A DNA stretch of 64,000 bases from JACVRW01 sp963837445. Lineage in GTDB: Bacteria > Actinomycetota > Thermoleophilia > Solirubrobacterales > Thermoleophilaceae. Location of the stretch: assembly GCA_963837445.1 (NCBI GenBank), contig CAWINK010000020.1, positions 186,001 through 250,000 on the forward strand, read 5' to 3'. This document shows positions 44,158 to 53,026 of this stretch, piece by piece. A model generated the notes under the pieces. It was not told the origin of the DNA. It did not search any database and saw only the letters and a program-made list of their open reading frames with translations. Every line of letters starts with the position of its first letter. Within the stretch, counting starts at the first letter, position 1. The translations under genes were made by a program, and so were the position numbers.

Positions 44158-47100
44158 CTACTTCTCAGCCGCCGGACAGATGATCCGGTAATCGCAGAAG
44201 CGGCAGATCTCCGGCGAGGGGGTCGGCTCGAAGCGCTGCTTGAGTATCCCTCCGGCGATCTCGGAGACGGTTGCGCGCACCCTGTCGAGCTCCTCGTCGG
44301 AGTGCTCGACCGGCACCTTCTCGCCGGTGAGCACGTAGAAGTAGCTCTGCGCCGAGGTCTCGAGTCCCCAGGACTCGCGGGCACCCATCTGGTAGACGGA
44401 CAGCTGCACGTCCTCGCGCAGCTCGTCCTCCGTCTTCGCGCGGCCGGTCTTGTAGTCGATCAGCTCGTATGTCCCGTCGGGGTGGCGGTCCACGCGGTCC
44501 ACGCGGCCGCGCAGCAGGTGGGGCCCGATCCGGAAGGCGAACGAGCGCTCGAACCAGACGGCCTCCGAGTCGGAGTCGCGGTCGCGCTGCCAGTAGCTCT
44601 CGAGCGCCGCGACGGCGCGCTGGCGGAACTGCTGCTCGTCGTCCGAGTCGCCGAAGCCCGAGCGGCGCCAGGAGGCCTCGAACAGCTCCATCAGCTGTGA
44701 GAGTGAGCCGCCGCCCTGACCGTGGAAGCGCTCCAGCACCTGGTGCACCACGATCCCGAAGCGCTGGTGGATGGTGGGCTCCTGCGGGATCCGGAAGACG
44801 CGCGCGAACTTGTACTTGAGCGGGCAGATCCGGTAGGTGTCGATGTCCGAGGCGGACAGCATCAGCCCGCGGCCGCGGCGCGGAATGAACGGGTCGAGCG
44901 AGGGCTCGGAGCCGTTCTGGTCGCTCGCGGGCCGCTCGGCTGGGTCGCGCTCGGTGTCGCGCAGCCAGCTGTCGAGCGCGGACTGCTCGAGCATCTCGCG
45001 CTGCTCCGGCGTGGCGCACTGGAGGAGAATCTCGTTCACGGCCGGCAGCGCGGCGTCGAGGTCCTGCCCCTCCTTGGCCCGCTCGATCAGTGCGGCCACC
45101 TTGATCAGCTCGAGGTATCGGGAGACCGCCTGGTCGACGTCGAGGTAGGTGTCGAGCCGCATCTCGCCGAGGCGCCCGCCCATGCGCGCGACGGTGTCGA
45201 GCAGCTCGTCGCGCATGATCCGGAAGGTGGAGTGGAGGCCCTCCGCCGGCCCGAACAGCTCCTCCTCGAAGACCTCTTCCTCCATTCCCGTCGCCGCCAT
45301 TGCCTCCTCGTAGAACGGTGACGGTCGGGGTGTGGTGCCCGGTGCGCCGGACTCCGCCCAGGCGAGCACGAGGCCCTTGCGGGCGCGCGTCATGGCCAGG
45401 TGGAGCAGACGTCGCATCTCGGCCTCGTGCGCCTCGCGGCCGTCGCGCGCGCGCCGACGTCCCTTGAGGAGCTCGATCGGGATGCCGTCCGCCTCGGGGC
45501 GGAACGGACCCGGCATGCGGGCGGCCGACAGGCCGAGCACGAAGACGTGGTCGAACTCGAGGCCGCGCGCGGCGCCCATGCTCATCACCTGAATGGCGGG
45601 CGCCGTGGGCATGCCGGTGGCCTCCTCCTCGCGCAGCCCAGACTCCGCCACCGCGGCGAGGTAGCGCGTGAAGTCACGCGCCGTGGCGTGAGGCTCGCGG
45701 CGCATGTAGGCCGTGGCCAGCTCGGGGAGCTTCGCGATGTTGCGCAGCCGCTCGACCGTGTCCGCGTGCGTGGCGAACACCTGCTGGCGGCGCAGCCCGA
45801 TGCGCTCGATCAGCCGCAGCACGAAGGCGTCGGGCCGGCGATCCTCGAAGGCGTTCGAGGCCGAGCGGTAGAGGCGCAGGAACGCACGCGCCCGGTCGCG
45901 GCCCTCCTCGGAGAGCTGCGGCCCCTCGAGCGCCGCACCCACGGCCGAGGGCATGTCGAGCTTGCGCCGGCGCGCGAGCTGCGTCAGGCGAGCCACGTCA
46001 ACCGAGCGCAGCTCCACGGGCGGCCTGCTCAGCGCCCGCACCACTGCGCCGGAGTCGTTCGGGTCGGCGAGCGCGCGCAGCCAGGCCAGCACGTCGCGGA
46101 CCTCGGCTCGCTGGAAGTAGGCGGCCGATCCGCAGACGCGCGCGGGCAGCGCACGCTCCTCAAGGGCGGATGCGATCACGGTGCCCTCGCCCTTCACCGA
46201 GCGCACCAGCACGCAGATCTGCTCGGGCGGCACGCCGGAGGCGATCAGCTGCTCTGCGTCCGCGGCCACGGCCTGCGCCTGGGCACGCTCCGAGCGGCAG
46301 CGCCAGAAGCGCACGCGGCCGCCGCTCACTCCGGTGAGCTTCCTCCCCGGGGCCACCGCGCCGGCTGCGTCGAGGATGCGGCGGCCCGAACGGCAGTTGC
46401 GCTCGAGCTTCACCACCTTCGCCTCCGGCAGCTCCTCGCGGAAGCGGTCGTCGGCGCCCACGAGCGTCACCTGACGGTGCTCGTCGATCAGCAGGCGCAG
46501 CAGCATCCCCTGGGCGAAGTTGGTGTCGTCGTACTCGTCCACGAGCACGTGCTGGAAGCGCCCCGCCACGCGCTCGCGCACATGCGGGCGCTCGTGCAGG
46601 AGCTGGAAGGCCCGCAGGACGAGGTCGCCGAAGTCGAGCGCGCCGCGCTCCTCCAGCAGGCGGTCGTGGTCCGCGTAGAGGCGGGCGAACTCGAGCTCCC
46701 GGGCCGCGCCGGTGCGCGCGGCGTCGCTATCCGCTGCCGCCATCGCCCGCTCGGCGTAGGCGCGGTAGTCCTCGGCCGAGATCATCTCGTCCTTCAGGCG
46801 GTCGATGCGCGCGACGAAGCTGGCGAGCAGCGGCGCGGGGATGCCGCGGATCTCGTGCTCGCGAAGCGAGAGGTCGTCGATGCGCTCGAGCAGAAGCGCG
46901 AGGCGGTCGGCCGGCGTCACGGGCGACAGGAAGGGATCCACGCCCGCCTCGAGCGCCTCTTCCTGGAGCAGCCGCAGGCAGAAGGAGCGGAACGTCTCCA
47001 CGTGCAGCTCCTCGTAGGGAGCTTCGAGCTCCGCCTCCAGGCGCTCGCGCATCTCGGCGGCTGCCTGTGCCGAGAACGTGAGCGTGAGGATCCGCTCCGC

Positions 47101-47250
47101 AGGGACTCCCTGGCCCACCAGCCACACGAAGCGGCTCACCACGGTCTGGGTCTTTCCCGTGCCGGCCCCGGCCGCTACGACGAGCGGGCCGTCGGGATGG
47201 GTGACGGCCGCCTCCTGCGCGCGGTTCAGGCCGTCGAGGGCTACAGGCAT
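44158..47250 (-). CDS. UvrD-like helicase fused to PD-(D/E)XK nuclease, with eroded helicase motifs
   Basis: A 1030-residue helicase-nuclease. N-terminal superfamily 1 motor: Walker A VVAAGAGTGKTQTV, Ia LTFSAQAAAEM, motif II VLVDEYDDTN (usual DEYQDTN), motif IV ERNCRS, motif V MSMGAARGLEFDHVFVLG, motif VI RRLLHLAMTRARKGL. The stretch that should hold motif III (QxIYxFRGA) is missing between VTLVGADD and RFREELPEA. The C-terminal domain has SASDIDTYRICPLKYKFA, GRVDRVDRHPDGTYELIDYK as nuclease core, and CRFCDYRIICP, which with the earlier Cys forms an AddB-type iron-sulfur motif. The likely role is DNA end processing. It starts at ATG 47250, sharing a bidirectional promoter. Confidence 0.88.
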   Translation of the reverse strand: MPVALDGLNRAQEAAVTHPDGPLVVAAGAGTGKTQTVVSRFVWLVGQGVPAERILTLTFSAQAAAEMRERLEAELEAPYEELHVETFRSFCLRLLQEEALEAGVDPFLSPVTPADRLALLLERIDDLSLREHEIRGIPAPLLASFVARIDRLKDEMISAEDYRAYAERAMAAADSDAARTGAARELEFARLYADHDRLLEERGALDFGDLVLRAFQLLHERPHVRERVAGRFQHVLVDEYDDTNFAQGMLLRLLIDEHRQVTLVGADDRFREELPEAKVVKLERNCRSGRRILDAAGAVAPGRKLTGVSGGRVRFWRCRSERAQAQAVAADAEQLIASGVPPEQICVLVRSVKGEGTVIASALEERALPARVCGSAAYFQRAEVRDVLAWLRALADPNDSGAVVRALSRPPVELRSVDVARLTQLARRRKLDMPSAVGAALEGPQLSEEGRDRARAFLRLYRSASNAFEDRRPDAFVLRLIERIGLRRQQVFATHADTVERLRNIAKLPELATAYMRREPHATARDFTRYLAAVAESGLREEEATGMPTAPAIQVMSMGAARGLEFDHVFVLGLSAARMPGPFRPEADGIPIELLKGRRRARDGREAHEAEMRRLLHLAMTRARKGLVLAWAESGAPGTTPRPSPFYEEAMAATGMEEEVFEEELFGPAEGLHSTFRIMRDELLDTVARMGGRLGEMRLDTYLDVDQAVSRYLELIKVAALIERAKEGQDLDAALPAVNEILLQCATPEQREMLEQSALDSWLRDTERDPAERPASDQNGSEPSLDPFIPRRGRGLMLSASDIDTYRICPLKYKFARVFRIPQEPTIHQRFGIVVHQVLERFHGQGGGSLSQLMELFEASWRRSGFGDSDDEQQFRQRAVAALESYWQRDRDSDSEAVWFERSFAFRIGPHLLRGRVDRVDRHPDGTYELIDYKTGRAKTEDELREDVQLSVYQMGARESWGLETSAQSYFYVLTGEKVPVEHSDEELDRVRATVSEIAGGILKQRFEPTPSPEICRFCDYRIICPAAEK

Positions 47251-47257
47251 CGAGGCC

Positions 47258-47264
47258 TAGGATA
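47258..47264. promoter_or_regulatory. Bidirectional -10 heptamer TAGGATA
   Basis: TAGGAT (47258-47263) faces the IMPase gene, 10 nt before GTG 47274. Its complement TATCCT (47264-47259) faces the helicase gene, 8 nt before ATG 47250. It has the same TAGGNTA form as the element at 31227. Confidence 0.55.
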
Positions 47265-47273
47265 CGCCGCAGC

Positions 47274-48104
47274 GTGCCCCTTCCGGACAGCACCGACTGG
47301 CTCGGCTTCTGCCGCCGCGCGGCGGGCGCCGCCCGCGACGCTGTTCACGCGTACGCGACCACGGCGGAGCGGGGTGTCGAAACCGGTCGCGGCGAGGGCG
47401 GCGACACGGCCTACGTGATCGACCGCGCCGCCGAGGATGCGATCTTCGCGGAGATCGAGGCGCTTGGCGTTCCGCTCATGGCCATCTCGGAGGAGCGGGG
47501 CGAACTCGATATCGGTGAAGGGGGCGAGGTGCGAGTCGTCGTGGATCCCGTCGACGGCTCCCTCAACGCCAAGCGCGGGCTGCCCTTCGCTTGCGTCTCG
47601 ATCGCGATCGCCTCGGGGCCGCGCATGGCCGACGTCGAGCTGGGCTGGGTTGCGGAGCTCGACCCGCGTCTCTCGTCCAGCGACGAACCACGGCCAGGGC
47701 GCGACTGGTGGGCGGTGAAGGGGGAGGGTGCCTTCCGCGACGGCGAGCCGTTGCCGCCGCTTCGCCCGGGGCCGCTCGAGGTGCTCGGGCTCGAGACCGC
47801 ACGGCCCGAGCTCGTGGCGGCGGCGGCGTCCGCGATCGAGTCGGTGGGCGCGCGCCGCATCCGAGCGCTCGGCTCGGTGGCGATGACGCTCTGCCTGGTC
47901 GCGGCAGGCCAGCTCGACGGGATGCTCAGCCTGCGCCCGATCCGCTCCGTCGACGCCGCCGCGGCACAGCTGCTCGTGAAGGAGGCCGGCGGAGCGGTGG
48001 CATTCCCAGCGGCCGACGAGCTCTCGCTGGAGATGCGCTCCCCGGTGCTGGCGGCGCGGGACCCCGATCTGCTCGAACGATTGCGGTCCACCTTCGGCGG
48101 CTGA
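47274..48104 (+). CDS. Inositol monophosphatase family protein
   Basis: A 276-residue magnesium-dependent phosphatase of the IMPase/FBPase superfamily. Seen: AISEERGELD (Glu ligand), VVVDPVDGSLNAKRGLPFAC (the DPxDGxxN metal motif), WWAVKGEGAFRDG and RSVDAAAAQLLVKEAGG (usual WDxAAG, so the Trp is replaced). Substrates in the family include inositol phosphates, fructose 1,6-bisphosphate and PAP; none can be chosen. The start is GTG 47274. Confidence 0.87.
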   Translation: MPLPDSTDWLGFCRRAAGAARDAVHAYATTAERGVETGRGEGGDTAYVIDRAAEDAIFAEIEALGVPLMAISEERGELDIGEGGEVRVVVDPVDGSLNAKRGLPFACVSIAIASGPRMADVELGWVAELDPRLSSSDEPRPGRDWWAVKGEGAFRDGEPLPPLRPGPLEVLGLETARPELVAAAASAIESVGARRIRALGSVAMTLCLVAAGQLDGMLSLRPIRSVDAAAAQLLVKEAGGAVAFPAADELSLEMRSPVLAARDPDLLERLRSTFGG

Positions 48105-48131
48105 GGCTCCGGGCTCTGAGGGAGAAGGGTG

Positions 48132-48169
48132 TGGCGCTTTTCGTTTCCATCTCGCAACAGAAAGCGCCA
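48132..48169. terminator. Hairpin between convergent IMPase and HNH genes
   Basis: TGGCGCTTT (48132-48140) and AAAGCGCCA (48161-48169) are perfect 9-bp arms with a 20-nt loop, 27 bp past the IMPase stop and 9 bp past the HNH stop. Confidence 0.55.
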
Positions 48170-48177
48170 GACACTCG

Positions 48178-49098
48178 TCATGCAGCCGACTCGAACTGCT
48201 CGAACCGAATCCCGAGGCGGTCCGGGTCCGGGTGCTCGACTGCGAGTCGCGGTTTCTGGATTGCAGACCCGTGGAAGCCCTGGAGCCCTTCGCGCAACAT
48301 GGGTCCGTCGTGCTCGTCTCGGAGCCGACGAGCGATGTGGACCACGCCGGTCGGATCGATGCCGAGGAGGTTGCGGTCATAAGCAAGGTGATGGATTGCA
48401 CACAGGGCGAGTCCGTTCACGACGCTCGCAATGCCTTCCGGGGAGGGGTCGGCAACTATGTGGGCTGCCTGCACGAGCTCGCGTTGTCTTAGTGAGCACA
48501 CCGTGCAGCGCTGGCGGTAGGCCCGGAGCACCTCCTGGCGGAAGCGCTGCTGGTGCAGCCGGATTCGCACCTCACGCAGGGCGTACTTGCGCATGTCGAG
48601 TGTCGATACCGGACCTCCGGGCTGTGTATCGATCCCCTGCAGTCCGGTCTCCAGCAAGACCATCCGCGAGGCGGAGTCGTTCACCCTCACGAATACTGGT
48701 GCGATCACGACGTACTGACCCGGCGCCACTCCCTTGAAGTAGATGAGTGGACTCTGGAGCTCGTGCGCAGCTTCCAGGGCGCGGTTGTCCGGTTGGTCAA
48801 CCGCGCCGGAGCGGTAGTGGTAAAGGATCGCCCCGCCGTCGAGGTCGATCTCGTCCTCGTAAGGGCGGGTCTTGCCAGGCTTGTCCGCCGCCGTCATGAG
48901 GGTCAACGCCGCCGGACTTTGCATCGCCTTGGGCCGGTGGATGCCCTTGTAGAAAGACCCGAAGCTGATTCGGTTGCCCCGAAACTCGAATCCCTGCCGG
49001 AGAGCTGGCAGAGGAACGAGGCCGTCGTACGCTGCGCCGAGCTCCTGCGCCCTCGTGATGGCCGCCTGTCGAAGCGCCAGATCGGGGTCGACCGGCAT
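48178..49098 (-). CDS. HNH endonuclease, putative modification-dependent restriction enzyme
   Basis: A 306-residue protein. The C-terminal HNH domain (about residues 196-246) shows CTVCSLRQRELVQAAHIV, DPSPEGIASVVNGLALCAIH and HLAYDRNLLGI, with paired Cys and the His-Asn-His pattern. Residues 25-160 form a separate beta-rich domain (FEFRGNRISFGSFYKGIHRP, GAILYHYRSG, SPLIYFKGVAPGQYVVIAPV), as expected of a base- or backbone-modification reader in type IV-like enzymes. Sampled lines have 58-60% GC against about 70% around, which suggests transfer. No partner methylase is nearby. It stands between ordinary core genes. Confidence 0.78.
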   Translation of the reverse strand: MPVDPDLALRQAAITRAQELGAAYDGLVPLPALRQGFEFRGNRISFGSFYKGIHRPKAMQSPAALTLMTAADKPGKTRPYEDEIDLDGGAILYHYRSGAVDQPDNRALEAAHELQSPLIYFKGVAPGQYVVIAPVFVRVNDSASRMVLLETGLQGIDTQPGGPVSTLDMRKYALREVRIRLHQQRFRQEVLRAYRQRCTVCSLRQRELVQAAHIVADPSPEGIASVVNGLALCAIHHLAYDRNLLGIDPTGVVHIARRLRDEHDGPMLREGLQGFHGSAIQKPRLAVEHPDPDRLGIRFEQFESAA

Positions 49099-49201
49099 CG
49101 CGACGGAGCATCGCGCAGATGCTTTGCCGCGCGCAAGAGCTCAGGCGGTCGACGTAACCGCCGGGATTGACGCCGCCGGGCAGCGGGCATGGGGTTCCTC
49201 C

Positions 49202-50263
49202 ATGGCCCGTCTCAAGAAAGTCGACTGCTCCGGCCCCGGCATCCGTCGCCGCCGCCGCGGCAAGGGCTTCGAGTACCTCGACGACGACGGTCGGCGGGTG
49301 ACCGAGCCGACCGTGGTCGAGCGGATCCGTGAGCTCGCGATTCCGCCCGCGTGGGAGGAGGTCTGGATCTGCCCGTATCCGATGGGCCACATCCAGGCCA
49401 CCGGCACGGATGCCGCCGGGCGCAAGCAGTACCGCTACCACGACAAGTGGCGCGAGCGGCGCGACGCGGAGAAGTTCGAGGAGATGATCGACTTCGCGCG
49501 GGCGCTCCCGCGGCTGCGCGAGCGGGTCGGCAAGGACATCACGCGCAGGGACATGCCGCGCGAGAAGGTCCTCGCGTGCGCCATGCGGCTGCTCGACCGG
49601 GGCTTCTTCCGGATCGGCTCGGAGAACTACGCGGAGGAGAACGACACCTACGGCATCGCCACGATGGGCAAGCGGCACGTGAAGGTGTCGGGCGACCAGG
49701 TGACGTTCGACTACGAGGCCAAGGGCGGCCAGCGGCGCGTCCAGTCGATCGGTGACCCCCAGGTGGCGAAGATCGTGCGCCTGCTGAAGAAGCGCCGCGG
49801 CGGCGGCGAGGAGCTGCTCGCCTACAAGGTCGGGCGACGGTGGATGGACGTGAAGTCCGCGGACGTCAACGAGTATCTGAAGGAGGCCACAGGCGGCGAC
49901 TTCAGCGCGAAGGACTTCCGCACCTGGAGCGGCACGGTGCTCGCCGCGGTGGCACTGGCGGTGGCGGGCATGGCGTCGACCTCGAAGTCGTCACGCACTC
50001 GTGCGAAGAGCCGCGCCGTGAAGGAGGTCTCCCGCTACCTCGGCAACACGCCGGCGGTCTGCCGGGCGTCGTACATCGACCCGCGCGTGTTCGATCGCTT
50101 CGACGGGGGGCTCACGATCGGTGGTGCGCTCCCGGAGCTGATGGAGGACACGGCGCCGTGGCCCGACGTTCAGCGTGTCGAGGAGGCCGTGCTCGACCTG
50201 ATCGCGGACAACCGCGAGTCGCACCTGATCGAAGAGGGAGTCGAGCTGGCCGAGGTGGCCTAG
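49202..50263 (+). CDS. DNA topoisomerase IB
   Basis: A 353-residue poxvirus-type topoisomerase IB, which relaxes supercoils through a 3'-phosphotyrosine. Seen: QATGTDAAGRKQYRYHDKWRE-like N-domain motif (GTDAAGRKQYRYHDKW), KVLACAMRLLDRGFFRIGSE, ENDTYGIATMGKRHV, catalytic Arg/Lys region FSAKDFRTWSGT and catalytic Tyr in NTPAVCRASYIDPRVFD. The start is ATG 49202, though the frame is open further upstream without conservation. It precedes the end-joining cluster by about 1.3 kb on the same strand, a neighbourhood seen in other bacteria. Confidence 0.93.
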   Translation: MARLKKVDCSGPGIRRRRRGKGFEYLDDDGRRVTEPTVVERIRELAIPPAWEEVWICPYPMGHIQATGTDAAGRKQYRYHDKWRERRDAEKFEEMIDFARALPRLRERVGKDITRRDMPREKVLACAMRLLDRGFFRIGSENYAEENDTYGIATMGKRHVKVSGDQVTFDYEAKGGQRRVQSIGDPQVAKIVRLLKKRRGGGEELLAYKVGRRWMDVKSADVNEYLKEATGGDFSAKDFRTWSGTVLAAVALAVAGMASTSKSSRTRAKSRAVKEVSRYLGNTPAVCRASYIDPRVFDRFDGGLTIGGALPELMEDTAPWPDVQRVEEAVLDLIADNRESHLIEEGVELAEVA

Positions 50264-50805
50264 GAGCGGCGGCCGAAGTCCGTCGTGTAGGTGCCGCCGG
50301 CGCCGCGGCCCACCGGCGTGCCCGGTGCGACCCCGATGCCGATCGAGCGGAATGACGAGCTGAGGATGTTGGCGCGGTGCGGCGGGCTGTTCATCCAGGC
50401 CCTGCCGATCGAACGCGGACTCGAGCGGCGACCCGAGCCATACGCGATGTTCTCGCCCACGGCCCAGCTGCGGGCACCCGAGAGGTAGCCCGTGCTGCGG
50501 ATGCGGTCGACGAAGCTCGCGCCGCTCGGCGAGGTGTGGGAGAAGAAGTTTCGGCGGGCCATCGCACGTGAGTGCCGCTGGGCGGCTAGCGAGAGCCTGT
50601 AGTTCAGCCGCAGCGGGCGCAGGCGGTGGCGCGCCCGCTCGACGTTGAGCACGCAGAGGGTGGCGCGGACGAGGGCGCGCTTGCTCGTCGTCGAGGCGGA
50701 GGCGTTCGCAGCGGTGCACGCTCCGGCTGCGGAGGCGCTCGGCACGCTGAAGAGGAGACCGGCAATGGCAACCGCGATGGGCGCCGCAAACTTGGAAAGA
50801 CTCAT
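50260..50805 (-). CDS. Secreted CAP (SCP/PR1) domain protein
   Basis: A 181-residue exported protein, the second CAP protein of the window. It has a signal peptide (AAPIAVAIAGLLFSVPSASAA), a short Ala/Ser linker, and a CAP domain: LCVLNVERARHRLRPLRLN, SLAAQRHSRAMARRNFFSHT, SPSGASFVDRIRSTGY, AVGENIAYGSG, RAWMNSPPHRANILSSSF. Two Cys (ACTAAN and TLCVLN) could form a disulfide. Unlike the CAP gene at 25961, it has no riboswitch. Its stop shares CTAG with the convergent topoisomerase gene. Confidence 0.88.
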   Translation of the reverse strand: MSLSKFAAPIAVAIAGLLFSVPSASAAGACTAANASASTTSKRALVRATLCVLNVERARHRLRPLRLNYRLSLAAQRHSRAMARRNFFSHTSPSGASFVDRIRSTGYLSGARSWAVGENIAYGSGRRSSPRSIGRAWMNSPPHRANILSSSFRSIGIGVAPGTPVGRGAGGTYTTDFGRRS

Positions 50806-50901
50806 GCCCTACTTGATTCGGTCGCACGCGCGAGACCTTTAAGAGGTCGGAGAGCGGCCCTGGACGTGTGTTCGAACCCGTTTTGGGGACAGCTCCACGG
50901 G

Positions 50902-50907
50902 TAGGGT
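50902..50907 (+). promoter_or_regulatory. Leaderless -10 element of the HAD gene
   Basis: TAGGGT is followed by 6 nt and ATG 50914. Confidence 0.6.
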
Positions 50908-50913
50908 CGCCGG

Positions 50914-51570
50914 ATGCCACCCGCAGCCATCCTCGATGTCGACGGCACGCTCGTCGACACCAACTACCACCATGCCATCGCCTGGTACCGGGCCTTCCGC
51001 CAGAACGAGGTGGTGCTGCCGATCTGGCGCATCCACAGGCACATCGGAATGGGCGGCGACCAGCTCGTCGAGGCGCTCGGAGGCGAGCAGCTCGAGAGCG
51101 AGAAGGGCGACGACATCCGCGCGGCCGAGAGCGTGCTCTACACCGAGCTGATCGGCGAGGTCGAGCCGCTCGCGGGCGCGCGCGAGCTGATCGAGGACCT
51201 GAAGCGGCGAGGCCACGCGGTGGTGCTGGCCAGCTCGGCGAAGGAGCACGACGTGGACCACTACCTGGAGCTGCTCGATGCTCGCGAGCTCGCCGACGAT
51301 TGGACCACCTCCGACGACGTGGAGGCCACGAAGCCAGAGCCCGACCTCGTGGTCGCTGCGGTGGAGAAGGCCGGCGGCGGCGAGGCCGTGATGGTCGGCG
51401 ACTCGACCTGGGACTGCGAGGCCGCAAAGCGGGCCGGCCTCGACACGATCGCCGTGCTCACGGGCGGCTTCTCGGAGGCGGAGCTGCTCGAGGCCGGCGC
51501 GCTCGTCGTCTACTCGTCGATCGAGGAACTGCGCGACTCGCTCGAAGCGACCCCGCTTGCGGCAAGCTAG
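50914..51570 (+). CDS. HAD-family hydrolase (phosphoglycolate-phosphatase-like)
   Basis: A 218-residue HAD phosphatase with a small helical cap. Seen: motif I ILDVDGTLVDTNYHHA, motif II VVLASSAKEHDV, motif III Lys in EATKPEPDLV and motif IV VMVGDSTWDCEAAKRAG. The substrate is unknown; the closest shape is phosphoglycolate or beta-phosphoglucomutase-like enzymes. The transcript is leaderless. The ligase gene begins 4 bp after its stop, so it heads the end-joining transcript. Confidence 0.88.
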   Translation: MPPAAILDVDGTLVDTNYHHAIAWYRAFRQNEVVLPIWRIHRHIGMGGDQLVEALGGEQLESEKGDDIRAAESVLYTELIGEVEPLAGARELIEDLKRRGHAVVLASSAKEHDVDHYLELLDARELADDWTTSDDVEATKPEPDLVVAAVEKAGGGEAVMVGDSTWDCEAAKRAGLDTIAVLTGGFSEAELLEAGALVVYSSIEELRDSLEATPLAAS

Positions 51571-51574
51571 GGGC

Positions 51575-52999
51575 ATGGCCGACAGGCTCGGCAAGTACGA
51601 GGCGAAGCGCGACTTCGAGAAGACACCTGAGCCACAGGGGCGCTCGCGCGGGGCGCCCGGCGAGGCGCGCTTCGTGGTCCAGGAGCACCACGCGCGGCGC
51701 CTCCACTGGGACCTGCGCCTCGAGCGCGACGGCACATTGGCGTCGTGGGCGCTGCCGCGCGGCGTGCCCGAGCACCCGGATGAGAACCGCCTCGCCGTGC
51801 GCACCGAGGACCACCCACTCGAGTACCTGGAGTTCGAGGGTGAGATCCCGAAGGGCGAGTACGGGGCGGGCACGATGCTCGTCTGGGATCGGGGCACCTA
51901 CGAGGCCGAGAAGTTCCGCGACGACGAGGTGATCGCCACCTTCCACGGCGAGCGCCTGCACGGGCGCTACGCCCTGTTCAGGACGCGCGAGAGCGACTGG
52001 ATGATCCACCGCATGGATCCGCCGGCGGACCCGTCGTACGAGCCGTTTCCCGACCGCATCAAGCCGATGATGGCTCGCAGCGGAAAGCTGCCGCCGCGCG
52101 AGGAGCAGTTCGGGTTCGAGGTCAAGTGGGACGGGATCCGGGCGGTGGCGTTCTACGACCACGGTCACATCGAGCTCCAGGGCCGCAACCTCAGGGACTT
52201 CACGCCGCGCTACCCGGAGGTTCGCGAGCTGGCCCGCTCGCTCGGCTCGCGGAGGGTGGTGCTCGACGGCGAGATCGTGGCGTTCGACGACGAGGGACGC
52301 CCGAGCTTCGAGCGCCTCCAGGCGCGCATGCACCTGGCCTCCGACTCAGCGGTCCGGCGGCGCATGCGTGACATCCCGGCCACCTACGTGATCTTCGACC
52401 TGCTCTACCTCGACGGCCACGCCACGATGGCGCTGTCGTATGAGGAGCGGCGTAGCCTGCTCGAGCGACTCGACCTGGAGGGGCCGGCGTGGCGCACGCC
52501 CGCCTACCACCGTGGCGAGGGGAGCGCCCTGCTCGAGGCCACCAAGCAGCACGGCATCGAGGGCGTGGTGGCGAAGAAGCTCGACGGCCCCTACCAGCCG
52601 GGCGTGCGCGCCTCGCACTGGATCAAGGTGAAGAACGTCCACACGCAGGACGTGGTGATCGGCGGCTGGACTCCCGGCGAGGGCGGGCGCTCGGCGAGCC
52701 TGGGCTCGCTGGCAGTGGGGGTGATGGACGGCGATCGGCTCGTCTACTGCGGGAAGGTCGGAACCGGCTTCACGGAGCAGTCGCTCGCGCTCCTCAAGCG
52801 CGAGCTCGAGCCGCTGCGCAGCGAGACCAGTCCGTTCAGCGGCCGCCAGCCGCCCAAGGCCACGATCTTCGTGGAGCCGAGGCTGGTTGCGCACGTCGAG
52901 TTCCGCGAGTGGACGAAGAGCGGCACGCTCCGCGCGCCCTCCTTCAAGGGCCTGCGCGCCGACATATCGCCGCAGGAATGCGTGCGTGAGGAAGGTTAA
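51575..52999 (+). CDS. ligD: ATP-dependent DNA ligase with LigD phosphoesterase domain (PE-LIG)
   Basis: A 474-residue end-joining ligase. Residues 25-155 are the LigD 3'-phosphoesterase domain: VVQEHHARRLHWDLRLERDG, DHPLEYLEFEGEIPKGEYGA. Residues 180-474 are the ligase: nucleotidyl motif FEVKWDGIRAV with the adenylated Lys, LDGEIVAFDDEGRPSF, YVIFDLLYLDG, EGVVAKKLDGPYQPG, SHWIKVKNV, and the OB domain VEFREWTKSGTLRAPSFKG. The polymerase domain that mycobacterial LigD carries at its N-terminus is absent and is encoded separately at 53888. Ku lies between the two. Confidence 0.93.
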   Translation: MADRLGKYEAKRDFEKTPEPQGRSRGAPGEARFVVQEHHARRLHWDLRLERDGTLASWALPRGVPEHPDENRLAVRTEDHPLEYLEFEGEIPKGEYGAGTMLVWDRGTYEAEKFRDDEVIATFHGERLHGRYALFRTRESDWMIHRMDPPADPSYEPFPDRIKPMMARSGKLPPREEQFGFEVKWDGIRAVAFYDHGHIELQGRNLRDFTPRYPEVRELARSLGSRRVVLDGEIVAFDDEGRPSFERLQARMHLASDSAVRRRMRDIPATYVIFDLLYLDGHATMALSYEERRSLLERLDLEGPAWRTPAYHRGEGSALLEATKQHGIEGVVAKKLDGPYQPGVRASHWIKVKNVHTQDVVIGGWTPGEGGRSASLGSLAVGVMDGDRLVYCGKVGTGFTEQSLALLKRELEPLRSETSPFSGRQPPKATIFVEPRLVAHVEFREWTKSGTLRAPSFKGLRADISPQECVREEG

Positions 53000-53014
53000 G
53001 TGCGTCTCGGTGGG

Positions 53015-53020
53015 TAAGTT
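53015..53020 (+). promoter_or_regulatory. Leaderless -10 element of ku
   Basis: TAAGTT is followed by 6 nt and ATG 53027. Ku can therefore be made independently of the ligase transcript. Confidence 0.6.
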
Positions 53021-53026
53021 TGTGGC

